64,000 nt of DNA, taken from the NCBI GenBank assembly GCA_028571685.1, contig CM053141.1, positions 134,630,833 to 134,694,832 on the forward strand. Direction: 5' to 3'. A program made the position numbers and the translations under genes. Shown here piece by piece: positions 1 to 10,264 of the stretch. A model generated the notes under the pieces. It was not told the DNA's origin. It searched no databases and saw nothing but the letters and a program-made list of their open reading frames with translations. Positions within the stretch are counted from its first letter, which is position 1, and each line of letters opens with the position of its first letter. The DNA comes from Heterohyrax brucei (taxonomy: Eukaryota > Chordata > Mammalia > Hyracoidea > Procaviidae).

Positions 1-1197
1 TGCTCTGCTGGATTTTGTATAATGTCTAGGTGGGCTCTGTTTTAATTCTTTTGTACTTGACCACTGACAGTTTCATCTGGAAAGTTCTTTGATTCTTTAT
101 TTTGGGAGTTTTCTGGAGCTATGATTGGATGTTTATTTAAATCTTTGTTTATGGTTTGTTGCTTTTGGGACATCCAGAGGCTGTTTAGTTTCTCTGTTGT
201 TGCTTCAACAGGAGCTGACGTGCAGTTCTGAGAAGGAAGCTTGTCACCAGCCACCCCTGTGTAGACCAGTGATGGGACTCTATGGATTCTCTGGGGTAGC
301 AGGCACCGCCTCCTGGTTGGCAGATACGCTGCACTACTTGTGGAGTCACTGGGGGACCATCTGCTGACCCTATGATGTGGGTCAGAAGAAATGCTGTGGG
401 TCTAACCCACAGATACTTCTCTAGGTAGTCTTATTTTAAAAAGGTAAAAGCTATCTGACCACTTACAAAATTGGTCAGTCCGTCAGGTGTTGCAAGCCCC
501 ACCTTCCGGCTGACAACAGGGGCACCTCCTCAGCTGTCTCCAGATGCTGTGATGCAGTTCAAAGCAGGAACAGGCTACTGGCCTGCTGTCATCCACTGCT
601 GGGCCCAACCTGCAACGCTACACTGTGCTAAACACAGCTTTTCTGCTCGAAAAGTACACCCTGGGCTGGCACTGCCTCCCAGCCTGGGAATTAGCCCCTC
701 CTTAGGCCTCTGGTTGGTTAACTCCACCTCCCAGTTGGACAAGACGGTGTCCCAGTCAAGCTGTCCTGCGCACTGTGAAATAACCGAATCTATGGCAGAG
801 GTCCGAAAACAGAGGATTGTGAGGGCTATGGTGCTCTGAGTCTGGAGCTGGGCTCTCAGAATGTGGCTGTTCTACCCACTGATCTCTTTAGCACTGCAGC
901 TCAGTCTAGCAGCCAGTTAAGCTTATCATCCACCTGCCAGCTGACAAAAAGAAAAAAAAAAGTTAAAAATGCCAGTTACCTTCAGTCTGTGGGAGCTGGC
1001 CAGCTCAACCAGAGTAGGGGTCAGCAAAAGACAAGAAGTTTCCTGTTCAGTGGCATGCAGCCAAACTGACAGCCCTATGCTGTGTCCTAGGGCTCACTGA
1101 GTGTCCAGAAAGCTCCATTTTATGACCAGTCCAGGCCTTAGTTTTCAGAGGGAATTAAGGAGACATGTGTCTAGTGCACCATTTTGACTGCGCCCCC
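1..1197 (-). mobile_element. L1 5' region: 5' UTR and start of ORF1 (degenerate)
   Basis: Read on the minus strand, this begins at about 1197 with a GC-rich L1 5' end closely similar to the one at 61164, runs through a ~950 bp 5' UTR, and enters the N-terminus of ORF1 at about 42-254. That stretch shares the patterns QKQQTI and FPDET with the ORF1 at 60161. The element continues beyond the left edge of the window. Stops and indels make it inactive. It is antisense to CSNK1G3. Confidence 0.75.
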
Positions 1198-1204
1198 TAC
1201 CCCT

Positions 1205-2075
1205 ACAAGATATCTTTATGGTTCTAACATTTTTGTGTGGATATATGATCCATTTTGAAATAATTTTTTTTGTTTATGGAATGAGAGAGCAATTAAGTTC
1301 ATTTTTTTCCCCATGTACATATGCAGTTGTTTCAGGGCCACTTGTTAAAAACACTGTCTTTTCCCAACTGAATTGACTTGGTTTAGTAAAAATGAATTGA
1401 CTGCATAGGTCTTGTTTCTGGATTCTCTTTAGTGTTTTGTTGATCTGTCTGTATGTTAGTTCTGTACTTTCTTAATTACTTTAGTAAGTCTTCACATCAG
1501 GTAGTGTATGTCTTCTGACTTTTTCTTTCTGAGATTATTTACTGTAGATCCTTTACGTTTCCATATATCTTATACCTACTCCTGTCACATTGATTGCAGC
1601 TCACAGCAACTCCAAACAAGCCTGTAAGTCATAACTCTAGCAGAGTGCCATATCGTTCTTACAAGGAGCTGTTGGTGGTTTTGAACTGCCTGCTTATTGG
1701 TTAGCAGTCAAGTGCTTTAACCAGGGTCCTACCAGGGGCTCTTGTATATATTATGTAGCTGGCTTTTGAAAAAACTTTTTAAAAGCCTTTTGGCATTTCG
1801 TTTGGGATTGTGTTGATTCTCTATCAATTTGTGAAAGATGGACGTTTTAACAATATTAAAATTTCTCATCCATTAACATGGTATTTCTTGCCATTTATTT
1901 GTTCCTGTGTGCTTTTTGTATACCTGGTGTTATATATGTTTTGGTGAAATTTTACAATTCTTTTAAAACAAAATTTCCTTGAAATTTTTATTAACATTTA
2001 ATAGTCTGTAATTTTTTCATTGGATTTATCTAATTTTTGCTCTAAAGATTAATTTTAAAAGTTTTCACATGATCC
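1205..2075 (-). mobile_element. Older L1 ORF2 fragment, antisense
   Basis: The minus strand matches the C-terminal half of mammalian L1 ORF2. The + strand shows the familiar reversed phrases around 1321-1375 (the region preceding the NKWC box) and 1800-1890 (the 'INIVKM' region, here read as aacaatattaaaatttctc). It is much more diverged than the L1 at 54-61 kb. An AfroSINE at 1584-1743 interrupts it, and a second follows directly. Confidence 0.6.
1584..1743 (-). mobile_element. AfroSINE, antisense
   Basis: The reversed tRNA-like head (ggttagcagtcaagtgct, then accaggggctc) lies at the right end and a degraded tail at the left. It is a diverged copy inserted inside the older L1. Confidence 0.7.
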
Positions 2076-2241
2076 CAAACCAAACAAATGAAACCGATTG
2101 CCATCGAGTTGATTCTGACTTGTAATAACCCTATAGGACAGACTAGAACTGCCCCATAGAGTTTCCAAGAAGTGTGTGGCAGATTGGAACTGCTGACTTT
2201 TTAATTAGCAAATGGAGTACTTAACCACTGTGTCACCAGTG
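2076..2241 (-). mobile_element. AfroSINE with target-site duplication, antisense
   Basis: A complete short-form AfroSINE: its A-rich tail reads aaaccaaac at the left and its tRNA-like head ends near 2241. It is flanked by tttcacatgatcc (2063-2075) and tttctcatgatcc (2242-2254), a 13-bp target-site duplication with one mismatch. Confidence 0.85.
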
Positions 2242-2254
2242 TTTCTCATGATCC

Positions 2255-3290
2255 AGTCAAATATAAATAAAGCTTTTATTATGAACTTCTTTAATAATCT
2301 TTCTTGGGATGACAGTAGCATTGCTAGTGTAGTGTTAAATTTTCTTAGTATTAAAGTTGGCAGACTTAGTATTAAAAATAACCAAATTGTAAAGAAATTC
2401 AACCATAAGGTTTGTTCTTAGCAGTTATCCTATATGCATATAGGGAGACTATTACGATTCTTCAAAAAAAAAGTAAGTGTCTGGAAGTGGACTAGTTACA
2501 ATGAGACTTACCAAGAGAAGAGAAAGGAGAAAAATCAAAGACCAGGTATTGGCTAATCTCAACAACACTGAACTCTGTCCTGCCCCTTTTACTGAGATCA
2601 AGTGGTAATAAGATTACAAGGTCATCTTTGGCCTGGCTGCCAATAATTTGCCCTCCACTCACCAGCAGTCATGGTTTTTCTGAAATTTATACAAGCAGGG
2701 AGTCTTGTATAAGTTGGACTAACTCAGTGACTCAAGGGCAGTGGGTTTGAGTTTTTTTGGTTGGGAGTCTTTTTCATTAAAATCACGTGATAATGGTTTT
2801 AGTGTTGTCTGCTCTATGGATAGGAAAGGAAAGTTGATTAGCAGCTCTGGGTGAAAAAAAAAAAACAGGCCAGTGAAGCTGAAGTTTTAGGAAGGATTAA
2901 TTTTGGGTCAGGAATTCTTTGTTTCATGGATAGAAGATTTCTTGAAATAAAAGTAGAATAGCTACCTTTAACAAAAAAAAAATATTCCACATTAGAATTT
3001 AATGGTTATTTGGAAACCTTGATTTTTATTACTCAGCTAAGGTAAGATATAAAGATGATACTTTAATTTTGAAATTTCATGTGAATTATTTTATGGTAAA
3101 AAAACTATTTGGTACTGTAAAGAGTATTTCTTTGTGTGACTACTTTCTCCAGCACAGACAGACTATAATTCTTAACTGTAAATATACTCTCTGATACCAA
3201 CTACTTATGTGGTGCTTATTCTGATCCTAATGACTGCCAGTCATATTTTACTAGTTAAAGAGTATAGTTCTCCAGATTGCTGAGTTTGCC
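2255..3290. other. Intronic sequence without recognisable elements
   Basis: AT-rich intron with no convincing ORF, splice-like exon or repeat family that I can name. Short A-runs occur near 2850 and 2970. Confidence 0.5.
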
Positions 3291-3655
3291 TGTCTTAGTT
3301 TCCTCGTGCTGCTATAGCAGAAATACCACAGTGGGTGGCTTTTAAAAATCAAGATTATTTGCTTAACTTACTGAAGATTAAAAGTCTAAATCAGAGTCTT
3401 GGCCATGTCACTTCCTTCCTGGTAGCTAGTCTAGGGTGTTCCTTGGTTCTTTGTCTTGTAGACATCATTATATGAGGCTGTATTACCCACCCCCCCAGCT
3501 GTGAGTGTGTCTCTGTATCATCTTTTTAAACACAGAAGTGGTTTAATTAACGTAACAGGGAAAGTCCTGTTTCCAGACAGGGGTACATGCTCAAATGGTA
3601 GAATTAGATTTCCAACACATACTTTGTGAAACACAGTGCATTCAATAATGGGAAG
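3291..3655 (-). mobile_element. MaLR-like solo LTR, antisense
   Basis: It opens with tgtcttagtttcctcgtgct, the reversed 3' end typical of MaLR-type LTRs, and closes near 3610-3650 with the reversed start (aacacatactttgtgaaaca, then cattcaat). It is related to the LTRs at 13587 and 15981. It lies about 200 bp upstream of the first coding exon. No clear target-site duplication remains. Confidence 0.55.
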
Positions 3656-3856
3656 TACCTCTCAGATTTTTTGTGTTAGATTTTTATGATCTGTTTGACA
3701 TTAAAATGCAAATATACAGGATAATTTAAGAGTCTTCTGTAGCTTGATTCAGTGGACATCTATAAATAGCAATAAATCTTGCCTAAATTTGTTACCTAAT
3801 TTCCCAAACATGTTTATTTCTCTTGGTTGACTAATTTTCTTTTCTTAATATTCTAG

Positions 3857-4102
3857 CTGTCAATATCAGCTTACACCTTGGAAGAAACAACTTTGAAGAC
3901 ATGTTTTGCTGAAAGACAACTGATAAAAATCATTTTACGAATGGGATGAACACGCTCCAGTTAATTGACTACCTACTACAATTTGAATGTTAACATTACC
4001 CACCTGGTACAGTTACTTAGTGATGTACCTGCTCTCACAATACCCTATTTCACTGTGCTTGTCTTGATTAAAGAATTCAAAGTGGAGTACCGAAAACTTG
4101 AT
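3857..4102 (+). other. CSNK1G3: CSNK1G3 5' UTR segment of the first coding exon
   Basis: The exon start is inferred from a strong acceptor: a pyrimidine-rich stretch from about 3825 ending in ttctag at 3851-3856. The leader then runs 246 nt to the start codon. An in-frame TAA at 3962-3964 closes the main frame upstream of the ATG, and no in-frame ATG lies between, so translation cannot start earlier in this exon. The leader has four upstream ATG-initiated ORFs (listed separately). At least one earlier non-coding exon and the promoter must lie outside the window, because this exon begins at a splice acceptor and has no CpG island. Confidence 0.75.
3901..4067 (+). promoter_or_regulatory. Cluster of four upstream ORFs in the CSNK1G3 leader
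   Basis: Upstream ORFs start at 3901 (3 codons, TGA at 3910), 3941 (2 codons, TGA at 3947), 3946 (15 codons, TAA at 3991) and 3987 (26 codons, with a second in-frame ATG at 4023 and TGA at 4065). The last stops 35 nt before the real start codon. All are out of frame with or closed before the kinase ORF. They would be expected to reduce or regulate initiation at 4103; this is inference from position only. Confidence 0.6.
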
Positions 4103-4280
4103 ATGGATAATAAAAAAAAAGACAAGGACAAATCAGATGATAGAATGGCACGGCCTAGTGGTCGATCAGGACACAACACTCGAGGAACTGGATCATCATC
4201 CTCTGGAGTTTTAATGGTTGGACCTAACTTTAGAGTTGGAAAAAAAATTGGATGTGGCAATTTTGGAGAATTACGATTAG
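4103..4280 (+). CDS. CSNK1G3: CSNK1G3 coding exon 1 (residues 1-59, first base of codon 60)
   Basis: Encodes the start of casein kinase 1 gamma-3, a membrane-associated Ser/Thr kinase; CK1-gamma kinases phosphorylate the Wnt co-receptor LRP6 among other substrates. The ATG at 4103 has G at -3 and G at +4, a good initiation context. Residues 1-40 are a lysine- and serine-rich, probably disordered tail starting [10 protein letters not shown]; the [15 protein letters not shown] wording identifies the gamma-3 paralogue rather than gamma-1 or gamma-2. The kinase domain begins near residue 41 ([10 protein letters not shown]), and the glycine-rich ATP loop IGCGNFG occupies residues 49-55. The exon ends after the first base of Gly60 at a consensus donor, g|gtaaga (4280|4281). 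From memory human has Glu at position 2; Asp here is conservative. Confidence 0.95.
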
Positions 4281-4797
4281 GTAAGAGTATATTGTTTATT
4301 ATGCTGGACATTTTTTTAAATGGAAGATACATTTTAAGTGAAAAAATCAGTTATTTGTTTAATTGCATAGTTGTGGTAATTTTGAAGAATAAAGATGTTG
4401 AATATGTCTTCTTAGGTGCTTTTATTTTTAAGGCACTTCCTGGTATAGTTATTTGAGATTAACCCTTTAGAATCTGAGAAAATAAGGAAGGAAGTTAAAA
4501 AAGCTTTCATGGGTGAAATAGCTATCAGAAATCCCTTTTTGTAGTAAAGCCTTTGCAGTATATATATGTTAGGAATGATATTCACCCTATGTGTTCTGAT
4601 TTGAAAACATTTATTAATTTATCACTATAGAAATGTGTTTCTTAATATCAAGGTAATCTACTGAAAATACATAAAATGAATGAAATTTATGTTTTTGTAA
4701 TTTAGCCTTCACTCTCACCAGCAGTGTATATGGGTTGGGGCTCAGGAATCTATTTTTAACAAGGACTCAGGTTACTGATTGGGGTTACCCTTATAAC
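4281..4797. other. Start of the intron after coding exon 1
   Basis: The donor gtaaga is at 4281-4286. The exon frame stays open into the intron as far as 4456 by chance; that extension encodes nothing recognisable and is not conserved kinase sequence. No repeat is identified here. Confidence 0.6.
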
Positions 4798-4992
4798 CAA
4801 GAAGCTCTGGTGGCATACTGGTTTAGTGTTTGGCTGATAACCAGATAACTGGTAGTTTGAACCCACTAACCCTCTGCAGGAGTAAAAAACCTGGCAGTTT
4901 GCCTCATTAAAGATTATGGGTTAGTTTTACTCTGTCACTTGGGGTTGCTGTGAGTCTGAATCAGCTTGATGGCCCACAGCAACAACAGCACC
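4798..4992 (+). mobile_element. AfroSINE, long form, sense
   Basis: The head reads aagctctggtggcatactgg and the tail gttgctgtgagtctgaatca. It retains the middle segment (about 4878-4918) that most other copies in the window lack, so it is an ancestral-form copy. It ends in a short caacaacagca tail. Confidence 0.75.
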
Positions 4993-5734
4993 AGCGTTTT
5001 ATTATCAGACAAAGTTAGGAAACACTGGCCTCATTCACCTTCCTAACTACATCTAAGGCAGTGGAAATGCAGAGAAGGAATGTTACCTGCCACACTGCAA
5101 TTTGTTGACAGACTTACGGCGAAAATTCAAGTCTTACAACTCCTCATGCTGTGGAAATGGGGCTGTTTCCATCAAAAAAGGAAAGGAAAAGGAGGAGTGA
5201 GGGGCATGACTATACAATGGTTAGCATACAAGTGGTTTGAGGACTCTGGTCAGTGGATCAGAGTGGGAACTTTAAAAGGAGAACAAAACATGGCTTCATG
5301 TTTCCTTTTGTGCAACCTTGCTGTTATAAATAAATCCAGTTCTGTTTATTTACTCAAATGCTTTTTTTCATCTTGTACATTGCGTTCATTTGTAGTCACT
5401 TCACTATTTTATTACTGTTTTGTATAGTGTGGGTGGGTGGGTATAGTTAATTTACATTAAGCATTTCAGTAAAGCAAACCAGTAAAAGGCGAGGACATCC
5501 TTGGTGCGTAGCTACAAAATGATGTGACTGACAGACTCTTTTGCATTTAATAGGAATGCAGATGTTTAAATGGGTTAATGTTTTGTATTCTATTGTAAAG
5601 GATAGTAGATACCTTGAAGTTATTAAAGTGCATCTGACTTTGGAATTAGAGAAACTATATTGTTTGCCATTTAATCCTGAACATTATCATTCACCCATCC
5701 ACCCACCCCTTACATGTTCATCATGTATCAGGCA
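4993..5734. other. Intronic sequence without recognisable elements
   Basis: No repeat family or exon is recognised. A 115-codon open frame at 5080-5427 has no codon pattern or motif suggesting a gene. Confidence 0.45.
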
Positions 5735-5890
5735 TGATGAAACCCATTGCCATGAAGGCCACTCTGACTCATATTGACTGTATAAGATGAAGTAGGACTA
5801 ACCCATAGGCTTTCAAAGTTGCTGCTTGTGAATTTGAACTGCTGATCTTTTGGTTAGAAGCTGAGGTCTTAACCACTGTGCAACTAGGCA
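5735..5890 (-). mobile_element. AfroSINE, antisense
   Basis: Tail-first short form: aaacccattgccatgaaggc at the left, reversed head ggtcttaaccactgtgcaac at the right. It sits 26 bp from a sense AfroSINE, forming an inverted pair. Confidence 0.75.
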
Positions 5891-5916
5891 TGATTAAGTA
5901 CTTGTAATATACTGGG

Positions 5917-6068
5917 AGGAAACACCAGTGGCATACTGGTTAAGCACTATGTCTGCTAACTATGAGGTTGGCAGTTTGAATCAACCAGGTGCTCCTTGGA
6001 AACTGTAGATCAGTTCTACTCTGAATTGTAGGTTCACTTCAGTTGGATTCCACTCAACAGCAGTGAGC
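5917..6068 (+). mobile_element. AfroSINE, short form, sense
   Basis: Head accagtggcatactggttaa, then the direct short-form join ccaggtgctccttggaaact, then tail ttggattccactcaacagca. It pairs in inverted orientation with the copies on both sides. Confidence 0.8.
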
Positions 6069-6242
6069 AAGTAGAATTACTGGGGAAAAAAATACCCAGT
6101 ACTTGTCATGAAACATGTGCATCGCCTCACCACTTACAGCTTTAATGTCTTCAGCTTTAAAATGGGATTATTTCCACTTTATATGTTTTTATGAATGGTA
6201 AACTGAGTCTGTAATGTAAAGGGGCCAGTACTACACTTGCAT

Positions 6243-6415
6243 AAAAACAAACAAACAAAAAAACCTCAGTATCATCAAGTTGATTCTTATTTATAGCAGC
6301 CATACAGAACAGAGTAGAACTGCTCCATAGTTTCCAAGGAGTACCTGGTGGATTTGAGCTGCTAACCTTTTGGTTAGCAGACATAGCACTTAACCACCAT
6401 TCCACCAAGGTTACA
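6243..6415 (-). mobile_element. AfroSINE, antisense
   Basis: An A-rich tail with (aaac)n at 6243-6264 is followed by the reversed body; the reversed head ends near ttaaccaccattccaccaag. Confidence 0.8.
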
Positions 6416-6489
6416 GCAAAATAATGATTATGTGTTCCTTTACAAAGAGAAACAAGATATTTGTTCTTTTTGTTGTGTATGTTAGCAAA

Positions 6490-6637
6490 CATGTTGATTC
6501 TGAATCAGTTTTGACTCTTAGTGACCCGATTGGATAGAGTAGTACTGCTTTTCCAAGGAGTGGCTACTACTGGATTTGAACTGCTGACCTTAGAATTAGC
6601 AACTGAACTCTTAACCACTGTACCACTAGGACACTAT
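6490..6637 (-). mobile_element. AfroSINE, antisense, tail truncated
   Basis: Reversed body (agtgacccgattggatagag) and reversed head (ctcttaaccactgtaccact). It is the fourth AfroSINE within 900 bp. Confidence 0.75.
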
Positions 6638-6715
6638 CATAGGTGTACATGTTTAGTTTTACATTGTTTATATAAATTAGCCCTACAGCTGTATATTATT
6701 TCATACACGTGCACA

Positions 6716-7078
6716 CAGTCATGTGCCATGTAACATCCCTTCAGGTAGCATCCTACCGTGTATGTATCTGTGGTCCCGTAAATTCAGAAATCCCGGTTGG
6801 AGAATGGAACATAGCAGATACAGTCAGACATACTGAATACAACAGCTTCCTGCATGCATGGTACCACCTGTTTGTTTTTATGAACTATTGTATGTTCCTT
6901 AAATTTTTAATATAACAGGCTTTATGGGGGTCAGGTCTTGTTTTCTAACTGGTTGTATGTAACTTGAAGGTTCATAACTCATGGACTGCCGATATGTAAT
7001 ACACTGTTTTCATGGTGTCCAATCACGTAACATCCTATTTCACAGAATTTCGTTTGGATGCTAAGTGACACATGACTG
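6716..7078. mobile_element. Tigger/pogo-like DNA transposon MITE
   Basis: A 363-bp element with terminal inverted repeats: cagtcatgtgccatg at the left (6716-6730) and the reverse complement of cagtcatgtgtca at the right (7066-7078), followed by TA. The internal sequence has no transposase. The ends resemble a Tigger-type family of placental mammals; the exact name is from memory and uncertain. Confidence 0.6.
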
Positions 7079-7539
7079 TATATACACTATGTCTTTTGCT
7101 CTGTCTCTTTCCATATGTGACTAGTACTTTGGCCATTTTTTAAAACTAAAAATTGGTTTCATGTAATTAATTTTGAAATACCACCATGTATGTATAGAAA
7201 TATATTTACAGCACAAAGTAAATCTAGTGTACTGTCTACACAGGACAATATGAGAAACTATATATACTATATACTGAAACTAATATCTATAAACTGAAGA
7301 ATACCCTATTGCAGTCTAAATAGGCAAGAAGATAGCTAACTTAGCTGTTCATCTATCCATGTGCCCATCCATCCATCTGATTTACCTTTCTGTGGGTATG
7401 TGATATACAGAGACACATGTTGTATATATAGTTAACAGTTATTTTAATATGTTAATCTGCATCTGTATATGTATGTGTTTTATGTGTATATATATATATA
7501 TGTATAATTATAAACTTAATTTGGCCATCTTATTCCTCG
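7079..7539. other. AT-rich intron with a (TA)n run
   Basis: No element is recognised except a dinucleotide (TA)n run at about 7486-7503 immediately upstream of the L1 fragment at 7540. Confidence 0.45.
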
Positions 7540-8098
7540 TCCTGCTTTTTTTCTTGAAATTGTGATTGAGTGAAAGTGTGCAGTCCAGTTTAAATTTGCA
7601 TGCCTGCCTATCTGCAGCTCCTTCTGCTTTCCTTGCTTGGTGACAGCACGCTCCCTTCTGTTTTATACATGTCATATCCCCTTAATAATCTCCAGCTCCC
7701 TCTCTGCTCCCTTCCAGTAAGAGGCCAGTAGGACGACATCCTACAGATGCATAGAACTATAAAGTGCACGCATGGTATGGTCACTCTGTGTGCCTGAGTC
7801 CAGTCCATTCCTGTCCAAAGAGTTGACCTCAGTAATGATTTATGATTAGGGGCAGCATCAAGTCTAGGGGCCATGCTCCCAGGGGAAGCCCCAGGACTTC
7901 GGACTATTAATTGCAGTCTTTTAGTGGAGTTCGCAGGGTGCACTCTTTTTTGTGTGTGTGTTGCCACCAATACTCAATATTGTGAGTCCCATCGTGGCTG
8001 TCATTGGTGATGGCCGGACACCATCTGGTTCTTCTGGTTGCATGTCGATGTAGTCACCCATTCACGTAGGTCTTTCTGTTCTTGCTATTTTTAGACTG
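7540..8098 (-). mobile_element. L1 3' UTR fragment, antisense (young lineage)
   Basis: It aligns along its length with the 3' UTR of the nearly full-length L1 at 54000-54510 (shared landmarks ttttagtggag, ccatcgtggct, atggccgg). A T-rich start at 7540 marks the reversed poly(A). It is 5' truncated at about 8098. Confidence 0.8.
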
Positions 8099-8341
8099 CT
8101 AAATAAAGGGTAAATTTACTTATTTTTTTAGGCCCCAAATGGTTTCTCTGGTTAGAAAAAATTATTATAAACATTATTCTTTCTACTTGGATAAACAAAA
8201 TGATATTGTTAAAAGCTGGCTTAGGTCCTCATTATACTGTGTTAATAGACACGTCATGACCGTTTGATTCTTGGTACTGAAATTTTTTGTAGTTAGCGCT
8301 GGGTAGGAAAGAATAGAAGGTATACATGTTTTGTAACTAAA

Positions 8342-8482
8342 AAGTACCAAACACATTGCCTTTGAGTTAACTTCAACTCAAAACAACCCTCTAAGACAGA
8401 GTATAACTGCCCCATAGAGTTTCTAGTCAGCACATGGTAGGTTTGAGCAGACGTAACGCTTAATTACTCTGTTGCATTATAT
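8342..8482 (-). mobile_element. AfroSINE, antisense, diverged
   Basis: Reversed tail (aagtaccaaacacattgcct) and body (cccatagagtttctag); the head is strongly mutated. Confidence 0.65.
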
Positions 8483-8529
8483 AGGTAAATGATTTCAGTA
8501 AGAGTGCTATGAGCATTTTCTATCACATA

Positions 8530-8650
8530 TTTCTTTTTTTGTAGAGGATTGTCCCACAGCATTGTAGGATGTAGAGAACTTAAGACTCCTTGGGCACTAA
8601 ATAGGAGTTCGACTTCTATACAAACCCAGAATGTTGCCTCACATATTTAA
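8530..8650 (-). mobile_element. hAT-type MER5/MER20-like fragment
   Basis: The phrase ttgtcccacagcattgtagg followed by atgtagagaact resembles the reversed core of an ancient hAT non-autonomous element. It is short and diverged; the family is tentative. Confidence 0.35.
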
Positions 8651-9274
8651 GTACCCGGGAAGCAACGATATTATCTGCTGTTGAAACCATTCTTAGAAGT
8701 AATTAATTAAGGAAAAAAAATGATCTGGACATAAGATTGTCTATGAAATATTTAAAACCTGGTAAAATTATAAATAATTTAAATGAATATGTTATTTACT
8801 TTTATCTGTTCTATTTTTATACTGTAAAATGAAATGGTTTATTTGTGAGTTTATCTTCACGTTTTTTTTGAAGGCTGTCGTTCTATGTGTTGGTAAATGT
8901 ACTTCTAGCTTAGTCAGTCGACTGAAAGGAACCGTGGGAAATGTTTTTGGTATGCACTGAATGAGAGCAAATACAGCTAATGGAAATATGCAGCGTTACA
9001 TATTTTATAGATGTACCATATCTGAAGTAAGATTGTCTTGTAAGCTATGACATTATTAAATATATCACAGAAGTTGCCGTAACTTTTTATTCCTGTATTG
9101 CTCATTATTTATGTTTGAAAATTCTTTTGTTGAAAATTCTACACATTTTACAATATGTATCAAATAAATACAGCAGATTTTAGTGAATTCTTCATTCATC
9201 TGTTTACTAATTTTCTACTTTTTTAACTGAAGCATATTATAAAACTTATTGGAAAAATTTAGTAAATGAGAAAT
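8651..9274. other. Intronic sequence without recognisable elements
   Basis: AT-rich, no ORF, no repeat family recognised. Confidence 0.4.
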
Positions 9275-9755
9275 AGGCTATGACACTGTAACAAAGACAT
9301 GCCAAAATGCAGTGGTTTTAAACAAAGTATTTTTCTTTCACATAACACAGACTGTAGGGAATCTCTGAGTGTCATTTTATCTTTGCATCTCAATATATGG
9401 CTTTGGTTTCTGTGTCTAGTGACTGTTGGTTGTTGTTGCCATTTCTAGCCAGCCAGTAAGAAGAAGAGAAAAGTCTAAGAGGATACACATTCGTTTCTCT
9501 AAGTGGGGAGAAACATGCTTCATATCCACTCATAGCTCAAAGTTAGTTATGTAGGTACATCAGGTGTGCAGTGATACACATCATATTTGCTCCTATCCAG
9601 AACTTTCTCATATGGCTATAACAAGCTGAGAGAAAGACTGAGAGTTTCTAGCTGGGCAGCCTATATTAGAGTGTGAACATTCTTTTATCATAAAAGGGGA
9701 AGAATATATATTGATAGATGGGCAGTTGTCTAGCTGTCGACATTTAATGTACAAT
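9275..9755. repeat. Ancient interspersed repeat, family not named
   Basis: The opening (ctgtaacaaagacatgccaa, cagtggttttaaacaa) and the internal phrases at 9446-9660 (ccagccagtaagaagaag, ttctcatatggctataaca, agctgggcagcc) follow the layout of a widespread placental-mammal repeat. I cannot assign the family by eye. Confidence 0.4.
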
Positions 9756-10264
9756 TTCACTAGCAGATAGTTTTCTATCAAAGTAGGTATTTTGCCATAT
9801 AAAAATTAATAAAAACTATTTTCAGTTGTACGGGGTATATTTTGATTTTCTAGTATGGGTACTAACGTAACTTCTTGTCCTGTAGCATTTTTTCTCTTGT
9901 GTACCTGTGAATAAATGTCATTCACAAAATAGTTATAAATAGATGATATTGTGCTGAAGAAATATAAACTCCATTTCTCGTCTCAAAACCAGGATTGTTC
10001 TTTGTTAGGTAGACACCAGTTCCTCAAGATTCAGTTTCGCATTTTGAATACCATTAACTTACTCACTATAAGCTTACCAGAGGAAACCTGAAGTTTCATG
10101 CATTCAGAATGTGTATGATGACAAAAATGCTGAATTACTAAGAATTGTGTGATATTTTTAAGATATTTATACATGGTTCAGTCAATAACTGAAAACAGCA
10201 TAAAGCTCACTTTTGGTATTCCTCCTGAGTTCCAGCTGTGTGTCAGTAATGTTGAGTTTATGAG
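9756..10264. other. Intronic sequence without recognisable elements
   Basis: No exon, ORF or repeat is recognised in this interval. Confidence 0.4.

Noticed and set aside
3965..4456. 163-codon open frame spanning the first coding exon
   Set aside because: It starts at a TTG directly after an in-frame TAA and runs through the splice donor at 4281 into intron. Only 4103-4280 is kinase coding sequence.
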